NCBI GenBank assembly: GCA_034096865.1
Contig: JAWQFJ010009423.1
Span: 1 to 64,000, forward strand
Reading direction: 5' to 3'
DNA length: 64,000 bases
Source of the DNA: Theodoxus fluviatilis
Taxonomy: Eukaryota; Mollusca; Gastropoda; Cycloneritida; Neritidae
The notes below the pieces were generated by a model that searched no databases, was not told the DNA's origin, and saw only the letters and a program-made list of their open reading frames with translations. Both the position numbers and the translations under genes were made by a program. Of this stretch, positions 1 through 10,623 are shown in pieces (within the stretch, counting starts at the first letter, position 1; every line of letters starts with the position of its first letter).

Positions 1-533
<533 letters not shown>

Positions 534-1093
534 GGCTTTACATTTAGGCTAGAATCAAGCTATGATGATAATTGTAGACGTGAGCAAACAAGAAAATGTA
601 TATAAGGGAAAAACCAGTTATAATTACCTGTGAAAATGATACGGAAAGGGAGCGAGATGTAGGGTACTCCAATGCCGGGCACCACAGTGCACAATGAAAT
701 GTGAAATTCTCCCGCCCAAGTCGCCCAAGTCTAGAAAGGCTCTTCAGTGCCCTCTGGTCAAAGGATAGAGTGGCACCCTGCAAGTAACCTGATATTCAGG
801 AATTTGCTGGGCCCAGCCTGCTGGCCTCACAGACCAGAACTAAAGTTGGCGGTAGCCATGGCGATAGCAGCAGATCAGATATCACCATGAACACTTAAGG
901 CTACATTGCAGACTTCCTAGAGCCCGAGCTGACGGTGCCAGGGAACCCCAAGGACTCCCAACCCTGGCCCAGCGCTGGCCCAGGAGTTGCGTGCTGTCTG
1001 GGAAGATTTTAGTAGATGCCTTTGACAACTGTCAGCTCAGTGAGTTCTCGGGGGGGGGGGGGGGGGGGGGGGGGTGTGTTTCAGAGAGATCTG
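534..1093. other. Gene-free stretch with a poly(G) run
   Basis: I see no gene or recognised element here. A run of 25 G residues lies at 1050-1074. Such a run can form quadruplex structure and is prone to length errors in assemblies. Confidence 0.6.
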
Positions 1094-1962
1094 ACACAGA
1101 GATATCTGACACACAGGATAGGGGGGTGGGGAGAGACAGAAGCAGGGATAACTGAATAGAGGATGAACACAGTAGAAGTACAATACACTTGGTGATAGGT
1201 GCACCTTATCACATGAACACAGTAAATGTACAATACATTCATTCATTTAGTAATTATTTATCTACCATATCTATCTATCTACCTACCTACCTACAGACCG
1301 ACCCCTCCCTCCCTCCCCCTCCCCCCCTCCCCTCTCTCTCTCTCTCGCTCTCTCTCATAGTCACCGGTGAAGACGGATCGACGTGTCTGCAGCATCGTCT
1401 CATTAGAAATCCGTGTGCCAGGGTTTTTACCGCAGAGTGGACGACGATGTTAGGCGACAACCTCCCTAGTGTGCTACAGAATGTGGTGAGAGACCTTTTG
1501 AACACCCATTATTTGAAAAAGTGATGTGTTGACTCATGTCATTTCGGTGACATTGTCGTCACTTGGAAATGGACGAGTCCATCGACTCCAGTGAATCCTC
1601 CACCTCGACAAATATCCTCCAAACCTAATAGATCGCTGTCAAAGCGAGCAAGAGACAACTTGTGTTCTAAGAACTGGAGAGAAAAGCGTCAGCTGATTCC
1701 TGAAGCAAGTGGTATCATTGAAAGTTCGAGAAATGATTCCACGAACAAGAGACTGCTTCCACCCCCGCCATGTGAATCGACACCGTTCCAGCTGTGATGA
1801 GGTGCACCTATCACCGAGTGTATTGTACATCTACTGTGTTCATGTCATAAGGTGCACCTATCACCAAGTGTATTGCACATCTGCTGTGCTCATCCTCTAT
1901 TCAGTTATCCCCGCTTCTGTCTTTCCCAACCCCCTATCCTGTGTGTCTGATTGTCAGTGCAG
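1094..1962. mobile_element. Non-autonomous element with ~150-bp inverted termini
   Basis: The left segment (about 1094-1243) reappears as a diverged reverse complement at about 1797-1962. Both carry the GGTGCACCTATCACC core and the AACACAGTA / TACTGTGTT stretch. The right arm repeats a ~46-bp subunit twice. The interior (1244-1796) has CT-rich sequence and short open frames that I cannot assign to a family. TIRs with subterminal tandem repeats fit a non-autonomous DNA transposon. Superfamily unknown; no target duplication was found. Confidence 0.55.
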
Positions 1963-2354
1963 CTGCCCTGTCAGTCACTCCGTACGTTAGCGTGACCCCT
2001 CGCTAGTGAGCCGTTCTCCCACTCTGGTATCTGAATTGTAACATTTTGACTATAAGTCTGATGTTTCCTCTCAAGTAAGACAGCCACTCGCAACGGCATA
2101 TGATTCATTCAATACACTGTGTTATGCCGAATGAGGCAACATTTGTAAGAAGTAATTTCAAAGCGAGTTCAATTAAGTAATCTCTGTTTTCTTCCACATA
2201 GAAGCACGACCCGGGAGCCATAGTTAGAATCTGCGGAACAATCCACAACCTGGCTCCTGTGAGGTCCGTGCATCCGCTTGATAAGGGGGAGACGGCACAC
2301 AGCCAGAGAGACCATTTCACCACCCGGGTCCAGAAGTTCATTTACTAAGAGCTT
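1963..2354. other. Gene-free stretch
   Basis: No gene, structured repeat or transposon end recognised between the TIR element and the LINE fragment. Confidence 0.5.
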
Positions 2355-3475
2355 GTTCAGTTCAGTTCAGTCTCTTAACCCTGAGATGGGTTGTTGAGGC
2401 ACCACTGATGACTTTCGGACAATCTTTCTCCATCGATCTCTATCCTCTGTGGCTCGCTGTGAGTCAGCAAAGGTCAAGCCTGTCCACTCTTTGATGTTGT
2501 CTTCCCACCTCTTTCTCTGCCTGCCTCTCCTTCTCCCACCTGGTACGGTACCATGCAGGATGGTCTTGGCCAGCCCACTACCTTTTGACACGTGACCGTA
2601 CCACTTAGCTTTCTGCTTTTCACGATTGAGAGCAGGTCTTCGTACTGTCCAAATGCTCTCCTGATCCTGTTGCTGACTTCCTCATTCGTGACATGGTCTT
2701 TATATGAGATGTTCAGAATCTTGCGGTAGCACCTCATTTCCAGGGCTTGTATCCGTCTCTGTAGTTCAGATGTGAGTGTCCAGGACTCGCATGCATACAA
2801 GAATACAGAGATGGCCAGCGTGCGCATGAGCCTGATCTTCGATGCGAGAGTGATATTTTTGTCACGCCATATTGGCTTCAACTTTGCCAATGCTGCTGTT
2901 GTTTGTGCTATCCTGGACAGTATCTCTGGTTTGGACCCTTCATTAGTCACAATAGATCTCAGGTATTTGAAGTTGTTCACAACTTCCAGTTTTTGGCCCT
3001 TCACTTTGATTTCCATTTTGAAGCCCCGAGGGTTGTTCGTCATCACCTTGGTCTTCTCGTCGCTGATCTCCATACCATATGCCTGTGAGGTCTAGTCCAG
3101 GTGCCCGACAAGACTAGTCAGCTCCTCTTCACTTCCTGCTAATCCATCAATGTCATCAGCAAAACGTAACTTGGTGATCTTTCTACCACAGATGCTGATT
3201 GATCCTTCGTGGTATGCTAGGGCATCAGTCATTATCCTTTCGAGGAAGAGGTTGAAGGGTGCGGGGGAGAGTAGACAGCCGTCTGACTCCGACCGTTGTC
3301 CTGAACCATTCGCCTGTGGTACCATTCAACAGGACTGCGCTGGTCGCTCTGTCATAGAGATGTTCGACGACTTTGATGATCTTGGAGCCGATGTTGTAGC
3401 TTCTCATTGTGGCCCACAGCGCAGCATGCCAGACTCTGTCAAATGCTTTCTTAAAGTCTCTAATTTATGAAGACA
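2355..3475 (-). pseudogene. 5'-truncated non-LTR (LINE) reverse transcriptase remnant
   Basis: Read on the minus strand, three overlapping frames together give the C-terminal half of a LINE endonuclease-reverse transcriptase. An early segment (about 3407-3225) is followed by the RT catalytic box with FADDID (frame 3325-3092). Next comes a thumb-like segment with YLRSIVTNEG and FLYACESWTL (3073-2474). The C-terminal tail has RRRGRQRKRWEDNIKEWTG (2591-2367). This tail is typical of endonuclease-reverse transcriptases abundant in molluscs and corals, RTE/CR1-like in style. The frame changes at least twice and no endonuclease domain is present, so the copy is dead and 5' truncated. The exact clade is uncertain. 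Confidence 0.85.
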
Positions 3476-4423
3476 TGGTACAGATCTTGTTGGTGTTGCA
3501 GATGTTTCTCACACAGGACTCTTGTACCAACGGCCAATAAAGAGTGAAAAGTAACTCGACTTCGCCCCTGCATCTTATTTGACTCCAACCTTACCAACGA
3601 CCACCATTCAGCGTCATCTGGATGCGTGCAAGGTCAAGCCGCCAGTGAATCGTGGTGCGAGTCTCCTACTGTGCCGGATTTGAGCTATGTGATGCACAGA
3701 GATGATGACGAAATATCGCCTCTTGCTCATAAAAGTAGAGTACAACAGTTTGACACCAGCGAGAGCCCAAGCCCAGCAGTATCGATCTGTACAGACAGGC
3801 AGGATGTGACGAACAAGCAGTGAACTGAGTGAAATGCAGTAGCAAGCTCTCAGTGTGCATTTAATTGATGGTTCTATGTACAGTGAAACCGCAGACCCAC
3901 CGGATATTACGAAAGAATTGCGGTGCATGTCAGGGGAGAAGTGGTCCGGTGCGTGGTGCGACTGCTGCTCCTGCTGCTCAGAACCGATTCGCACATCACC
4001 AAGCTTTGTCTGCCATACTTGTTTGGCACGACCGTATACTGCACAGGCGGCTTCGCCTCTGTTTCCCATCCAGATCATGACGTCCGCAGAAAACCGTAAT
4101 TCTCCAAGCCGAGTCAAAGTACAAGAACTCTCTAATGAGTCACGAGAGGTATTTGTTATTTTTACCCTTAAATTCAATTCGTGCTCATACTCAATGAATG
4201 ATGACATTTACTGTGCTTGTTCGTTTTTCTTGTCCGAATCGGATTGTAAATTTATATCCTGATAAATGTGTAAGCATAAAGGTTAGACTGACAGAAAATC
4301 AACCCTATTTTTGCCTAGATTCCCTCGCGTTTGGAAGTCTGCGACTTTCCGTATGCATGGGACTAATAGCGCGAAGGTGGTACCATTATGTGTTTGAGAT
4401 TAGTTTTAGTTAAGAAGTGTATC

Positions 4424-4459
<36 letters not shown>

Positions 4460-4988
4460 ATTAATTTGCTTTGTTTTGTTGTAATCATTGAGTATACTAG
4501 GCTGACTTTGTTTCATGAAAAAATGTGTGACACATTTTTTGCTGTCCCCTATCCCAGATCGACCTTCCCATTTTTTTAATATTTAGGGCCTAGAATTTTT
4601 ACAGCGTGAAAACACCTTTATTGATGAGTTGTACAGGCTTGGAGGACAGAAGGAGGAAGCCGCCTCTGCTGTTGGTCGGGATATTTTGCCTCTAGACGTT
4701 TCCGCCTTTCTTACAGTTACATGCAGGAATAAGCAATAAGTGTAAGAATGTACACTTGGTATCGTGGAGCGAATTTGCCAAAGGAAAGAGTTGTGGTTTT
4801 CTGTTACATGCCTGTTTACTTCAGTTTCTATCCTGGTTTTGCCATAACTGACATGTAATTTGCTGTCCATTTGTTTGGAAATTTGTTTGCATGTTGCATT
4901 TGTCACTGATTCATCCCTTTGTCGATGGGCCTATGGCCTCTACAAATAAAGTGTCAAGGTGTCAAAGTCTCTCTCACTGTCTCTCTCA

Positions 4989-5048
<60 letters not shown>

Positions 5049-5445
5049 CATCGCACTCGGGAGACCATCAGTGCGCCTCATGGGGGTACGTCATTATTGG
5101 TGGAAGCTCTGCAGCGTCGGCTGTGACTGGAGACCGATTCTCGAGTGGCAGTCCCTGCCGCACGCGCTGTCTATCTATCTAATCTAAACTTATATAATCT
5201 AATCTATTCTTATTTGGGAGGCTGCTAATCAGTGACGCAGCTTTTAAAAGTCATCTGTAGGGGTGGGGGGTGGGGGGTGGGGGTGGGGACAACCTGCACA
5301 GGCACACTGATGGTCAAACTGTTCAAAAGAGTCATGATATGCAAAATGCCAACTATGATCCTTGCTACGATCTCTGTATGTCAAAATTAGCAATTGTCAT
5401 GCAGTACTCGTGTGTGTTGGAGGGTCACACAATCATCTGCCGTGC
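3476..5445. other. Intergenic stretch with simple repeats
   Basis: No gene that I can support. Long frames on both strands at 3614-4262 overlap and show no recognisable domain. A poly(C) run lies near 4424-4458. A (CT)n tract lies near 4971-5046 and a GGGGT-rich patch near 5260-5289. Confidence 0.5.
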
Positions 5446-5515
5446 GTTCAAGACGACCTACCGGTAGCCTACCGGTAGCCTACCTACCGGTGTGCCATCT
5501 TGAACGACTCGTTAT
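5446..5515. repeat. Palindromic CTACCGGTAG cluster, copy 1
   Basis: The segment begins GTTCAAGA and ends TCTTGAAC. Between them are three TACCGGTA-type palindromes, so the whole 70 bp can fold into a cruciform. A similar module occurs at 6055-6144. Confidence 0.7.
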
Positions 5516-6054
5516 GACCCAACGGTAGCCAAGATGGCTTCCAAGATGCCTTCTCATCGCCGCGGATTGCGCTTCTCAACCAAATGAGTAAACCAGCAGC
5601 TGCAGACTGCTTGTTCCTTGTGGAAGCTGATGAAATACGTTAAGCTGTAGCTGTGCATGAATGCTCGACATCGCTCGAATAGAAATTTATGTCAAAACGA
5701 CAGTGCTGACTTGGTGTAAGCAAGAATAGTTCGATGCTATTTTCAAGGGAGGTAACACCACTAACCAAGGGCTAATGTAAAAAATAAGAGTTGCTTCCCT
5801 TGAAATTGCCTTGAAATTGTTTTGCCGTCTATCGTTGAAATGTTTGCTCACATCTTGACCGGTAATTATTTCAGAGCAGTTATTCTTTAAAAAAAGAAAA
5901 GTACAATATCAGCCTACCTTCTTGTAACGTCTCGCATAGGCTGGGTAATAATCACAGGTCGAAATGCGTGCCACAGCGCATATTTGTGATGACGATTTTC
6001 TTCCTTTCCCCGAAGGCAGCCATTTTGGCTATACACGCGCAACGGCTCTCGGGC
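5516..6054. other. Gene-free stretch between the palindromes
   Basis: No coding signal recognised. It could be the body of an element bounded by the two palindromic clusters, but no target duplication or transposase supports that. Confidence 0.4.
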
Positions 6055-6144
6055 GCGGTACGTACCGGTACGTACCGGTAGCCGTAACAAGTCGTTCAAG
6101 ATGCTACCGGTACGTACCGGTACGTACCGGTAGGTGTCTTGAAC
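6055..6144. repeat. Palindromic ACCGGTACGT cluster, copy 2
   Basis: Two blocks of tandem ACCGGTACGT repeats. The second (6094-6144) starts GTTCAAGA, contains a perfect 30-bp palindrome made of CTACCGGTACGT-type units, and ends TCTTGAAC. This is the same outer and inner arrangement as at 5446-5515. Confidence 0.75.
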
Positions 6145-6656
6145 ACGCCTCTGTGCGCTGTTACCAAGGGGAGGTAACAAACGTAATCTTCGGAGTGTTC
6201 GGCACCATTTGCAGCCACTTGAAGTTCGGGCGGCAGCCACTTGTATCCCCAATGCGCTGGCTGTGTCGATGCCACCTGCCTTCAAAGCAGCCTAGGACGT
6301 CGGTAAAAGATGGGCCACCGAATTCCCGAAGACAAAATAAAAACAGCCACAAGGATCAGATAGGTCATTCTGAACACAGAGATGTAATACTATCTCTGAC
6401 ACAGGTTGGTCACGTGACTTCGAATCCACATTCCAATGATTCTACCAATCAAAATTCAACATGATCAGAAGACCATTGAGAGTAAAAAGAGGCGATTCTA
6501 TTTCACTCCAATTATTTATCCCGATAGATAAGCACAAATTTGGTGTTCTAATAAAACTAATCTATGAGATTTTCAGGAAATCATTTGAGAACTACTTTTA
6601 GCGCGAACGTGTCTATAAGGTTGTAAGCTGCCTTGAGGACGTGCGATTGTGTATAT
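6145..6656. other. Gene-free stretch
   Basis: AT-rich sequence with no recognised gene or repeat. Confidence 0.45.
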
Positions 6657-6725
6657 ACAGTAGTCGCCGCTTATTAAAAACACATTGGGACCGAACAAAA
6701 GTGTTTTTAATAAGCGGCGTTTTTA
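6657..6725. repeat. Inverted repeat resembling a Tigger/pogo terminus
   Basis: A TACAGTAG-like start is followed by a perfect 19-bp inverted repeat, CGCCGCTTATTAAAAACAC at 6665-6683 and its complement at 6701-6719, separated by 17 nt. Family knowledge: Tigger/pogo termini begin CAGTAG-like and contain such CGCTTATTAA motifs. With the CENP-B-type exon about 1.2 kb away, this is probably one end of that element. The opposite end was not found. Confidence 0.55.
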
Positions 6726-7883
6726 TTAACCGGCACTTCCCGCTTCACCAAGCCGTTGCGTTTCTTCCACCTGTTAAACCACCCATTTGTAGCTTTGAAT
6801 TCGGAGCGACCAAGCTGGGAAGCAATCTGTTCCGCCTTCTGACACAGGATTTAGGTACGTGTGAGAAAAAATGAAACGTAAATAAATTGAATGAAATGTA
6901 GTTCATTGAAAAGAGAATAAAAAGACCATTCCAATGGTATAAGTATGAAAACTGTGGGTCAATTTGCTCAAAAGTTATGAATTTTTAATTGAATAAAATC
7001 CGGCCCTTCGTTTTACTATAAAGACAGTAGAAAACTTGTGACCAGATTACATGCACTGAACAACAAAAACCTTCATAACTTTTTAAATTTCAAAGCTAGA
7101 AGAAAACCAATGATATATCTGGAATCCTTATGATTAGAGCTATTGATTAATAGGATTAAAAAAAAGTGACAGATAAATTTTAACTTAATTAACTAATTCT
7201 TCTTCTTCTTGTCGATCGCTAAATTAATTAAGAACAAATCCGAGGTCGCGGTCTGGGTCACGTGACCACATGTGGTCGATCCGGCATATTGAAAACCAAA
7301 TAACACACTAAAACCTAAAATAAACGCACTAAACTGCTTTTAAAAGCATTCAAAATGATAATAGAATAACAAATAATCATTAGAAGCAGTATAAACGAGT
7401 CCACTAGGTTAGACGAAGATTCTCAGAAAAGCACTAGCCGTGAATAGGTGAGTAGGTCTACCATTCCACAGCGCGATCTGAAAACCAGTGGCTACGTTGG
7501 AATGAGCAAAACCCCCTTTGGTAACTATTAAAAAATAATAAAAAATCATTGAGACAGACTCGAAAATGATTTATCTACATGCGAATAGCAAAATTAAGAT
7601 ACCGAATACTCGCGTTTGATATAAAAACGGCGTTTGAAGATGAACCAAAACTTTAAAATTAGCGTAGCTCAGCTCACAGACGTCGCACGAAGATGAAACT
7701 TGTGTGTAGATGCAGGGGAAAACGTGAACTAAATCATAAAAACGCAGTCTTTGTGCTAAATAAAAACGCGGTTTGAAGAAAGTGAACAAGAGAGGGATCG
7801 CTGTGCGCGCGTGCACAGAATCCGGTCACAGTTTTTGCAGCGCAGCGGAGAGCTGATTCGTGACGTCACGCACACGTACCTAC
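6726..7883. other. AT-rich stretch, probably a gutted Tigger interior
   Basis: A DDE catalytic exon would be expected on the minus strand downstream of the HTH exon, but no D-D-D/E transposase sequence is visible. A (TTC)n patch lies near 7199-7211. Confidence 0.45.
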
Positions 7884-8203
7884 CTGAGGATTGGGCCGTT
7901 TACAGGTGTGTTGCGCGCTTGGATAGAGTCGAACCACCGCTTTAAGCCATCTTCTGTCTCTTTATCCTTCACGCAGCGCCGACGCTTCCTTTGGCCTTGA
8001 CTGGAGCCCTCTGCGATATCAGCCCTAAGTTCATCTTCTTTTTTCAGTGTCTGGCACAGGAATGATGCCGACACACCCAAAATGTCAGCACCCTCCCTCA
8101 AACTTTTAGAATTTAGCTCTCGGTAGCGATCAAGCAAGTCCACTTTGTCTTTGGGTGTCATTTCTGTTCTTTTTCTTTTCTTTGGAGCTGAAGTTAAAGC
8201 CAT
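7884..8203 (-). pseudogene. CENP-B/Tigger-type HTH exon, pogo transposase N-terminus
   Basis: On the minus strand an ATG at 8203 opens a 106-codon frame. A Lys/Arg-rich start and TPKDKVDLLDRY are followed by LREGADILGVSASFLCQTLK (Psq-type helix-turn-helix). The LKRWFDSIQARNTPVNGPIL segment matches the second HTH of CENP-B and Tigger proteins. The frame ends at CTCAG followed by GTAGGT, a good splice donor at 7883. Family knowledge: this part binds the transposon ends. No DDE domain follows, so it is a remnant or the first exon of a deleted element. Confidence 0.75.
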
Positions 8204-8245
8204 TTTCTGATTCACTGCTTATCCAGCGAGACTAGACAGTGTTGA

Positions 8246-8344
8246 ATTGACATCTGACGGTTTGCTGACAAGGTACGTGTAATCACTGTTCACACAAACG
8301 CTGAAGCGTCTTTAGTTGTCATCTAACGGTTTGCTGACAAGAAT
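8246..8344. repeat. Short direct repeats upstream of the HTH exon
   Basis: A ~30-bp sequence (TGACATCTGACGGTTTGCTG and its variant) occurs twice, near 8246-8278 and 8312-8344, just upstream of the HTH exon in its orientation. It could be a subterminal transposase-binding repeat, which is inference. Confidence 0.45.
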
Positions 8345-8586
8345 TCACAACCAGAGATCGACTCTGACCCTCCAAACTCGCTCAATGAAGTATAAATATT
8401 GCTGTTGTATTCAAAGTCCTTATAATTAGTAGAGTTCACAATATTACACTCTTGTGATTCGAATTTTACCGCACACAAGTTTTACATTCATGGGAAATCG
8501 ATGTTTAGAAAATGAACTGACAAAAAATGGCTGCCAGTATGGAGTGTATCACAACAAGCGGAGGAATACACTCACGATGTGATATG

Positions 8587-8700
8587 GCATTCAGCGTGGC
8601 TGTTCAGAACGGTGGTATGCATGTTATGGAAGAATTTAGGCTATCACGTGACCAACCTGTTGCTGAGACTATATTCACTAGTCTCAGCCACGCTGAATGC
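8587..8700. mobile_element. 114-bp MITE-like inverted repeat
   Basis: A perfect 15-bp inverted repeat, GCATTCAGCGTGGCT at 8587-8601 and its complement at 8686-8700, encloses 84 nt. A second hairpin (GCTGAGACTA...TAGTCTCAGC) lies at the right end. No target duplication was identified. Confidence 0.45.
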
Positions 8701-9942
8701 AGATAGGTATCCCTTACTTAAGACAGGATAAAACCTTAATTTCGATCGGATGTAGCTCTTCCTTAGTTTGACAAACGGCTAAAGTGTGGGTAAATAAATA
8801 GGCAACAACGGTACAAGAGAGTTAACATCTAATTTACAGCTATGCCATCAATGGTGCAATTGCACGTCCAACTACATCTACAACAAGTATTTAAAGCGTA
8901 TAATTATAGGCCTAATGAGTAAAAGATCGTAGGCTATTATAAATTGGTCTATTCCGTGCATATCCATCCGGAGTAAATCTATGCACGAAATCTCGTCAGG
9001 TGTGCTCTACAAATTACTCAATCAGAGCAGATGGTGCAGTTATAGTTCAATGGAAGAAATAACCGGCATTTCTTCCAAAACTGGAGCCGGACATCCGTTA
9101 CATACACAAGCACATTCACGAACATTATAGCAGTCCGTCGTTCAAGACACCCACCATCAACGTTCCAATACTGACGTTTGGGACCTTTACAGTCCCAGGT
9201 TTGACGAAAGTGTGTCATCCGCTAGAGCAAAAAACGTCTGACTCCTCGTTCTGTATGTCTGCTTCACAATTACCAATCTCCATTTCTTCCGGTCAGAGGC
9301 TGGATATTCCGTCCAGTGGTACTGATATTCCCTGTCCTCAGAAAAGACTGAGCCTCCGTCGGCTGGGCTGCCTACCATGTCGTACTTACCTACACTCATG
9401 CATACACACGCACGCATGCGTACGCAAGCAACCTGTCCTTTCTTTCGCCAGCCGTATGCTAGGCACTACTCTGACATTTAACTTGCCCACTTCTGATCTG
9501 TCGCTTTGCCACTTCGTATAGCACAAGTCACTGCGCGGATCTGTTGCGTTCAGCGTGCGCCTGTTTGAATACAGCTCGTCGGAAGCATCCCAAATGACAG
9601 TGGACATCCTGCAAGGCAAAATGACGACCGTGAGAAACGAGCATATATGATGAGTAACACAAGACTTAAATCTCTCGGACGACAGCTACCTCCCCTTGAC
9701 AAAGACGAGTTCCAGTATTCCTGTGGTAAGAATGCTGCATCATGGTTATCAGTGTCTTGAGAAAATTGTCGATGCTTTACTTAATGATCCAAATAATTTT
9801 TGCCTTTGGCTTTCCCATTTCAGTCTCGCTGTAGTATATGCTTGTCTCTCGAACCTTATTTTGTGTGTGTGCATGCATGTGTCAGTAAACATGAAACATG
9901 TTTGCGAATATATTATATATACATACGTTATTGTTATGCTAA
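8701..9942. other. Gene-free stretch
   Basis: No conserved coding segment or element end recognised. Short open frames on both strands overlap one another and have no domain features. Confidence 0.45.
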
Positions 9943-9967
9943 GTGTGTACGTGCGTGCGTGCGTGCG

Positions 9968-10024
<57 letters not shown>

Positions 10025-10026
10025 GC
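9943..10026. repeat. (TG)n microsatellite
   Basis: TGCG-rich start followed by an uninterrupted TG run near 9970-10019. Confidence 0.95.
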
Positions 10027-10437
10027 ACAAAGACGCTACTGTGGCACTGAGGATAAGAATGCAGCCCTTATTCATATGTGCAGAGCCTTTGGGCAACGAG
10101 GGCAGGCTAGGGTTGAATCCGAACAAATGGACACTGGATTTGCAGACGCCAAATTTTGTTGTCAAGGACAAGCGTGCATTTGTGACGATGAAGCCGGTGG
10201 TAGGGTTTCGAGAGTTAAGGGGTTCGAGGCTTGATTGTAGGCGGGCACAAGTATGAGCCAAGTCGTAGCTGCTTTCCACCACTTTATTCACCCTGCTTAT
10301 GGGTACAGGAACTGCGGGCTGGCCCAAGGCCGGATGTTAGTGGCCTAGACCAGCCCGAGACCGTCGTGACGGTGGTCTCTGGTTGTAATCTTTCGTTCTT
10401 GCATCATTGGCAACAACAATACCACTCTCTACACTGA

Positions 10438-10623
10438 GCATGCAGCCTGTTGAAATACCAAACACGCGTACGTGCTAGCCAGCTGATTGGTGAACTATTC
10501 GAGATGGCAATTAATGAGATTCAAACGAGAGAGGAGATTGAACGAAACACACGGTCGCTTTTGGAAGAGGTAGTCATGCAATTACAGGATTGGTTAAACA
10601 AAAATCTAACTAATTTCGTTTAA
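10438..10623 (+). CDS. Possible orphan terminal coding exon
   Basis: A 61-codon frame, open from just after a TGA at 10435 to TAA at 10621, reads as a charged, helix-like peptide. Its second half contains LFEMAINEIQTREEIER and VVMQLQDWLNKNL. It lacks the low complexity of its neighbours. It could be the last exon of a gene or transposon protein with an acceptor around 10437-10446. No family is recognised and no partner exon was found. Confidence 0.25.
   Translation, partial: ACSLLKYQTRVRASQLIGELFEMAINEIQTREEIERNTRSLLEEVVMQLQDWLNKNLTNFV

Noticed and set aside
3614..4262. 197-codon minus-strand and 135-codon plus-strand frames
   Set aside because: They overlap on opposite strands, show no domain or consistent splice context, and do not extend the LINE remnant.
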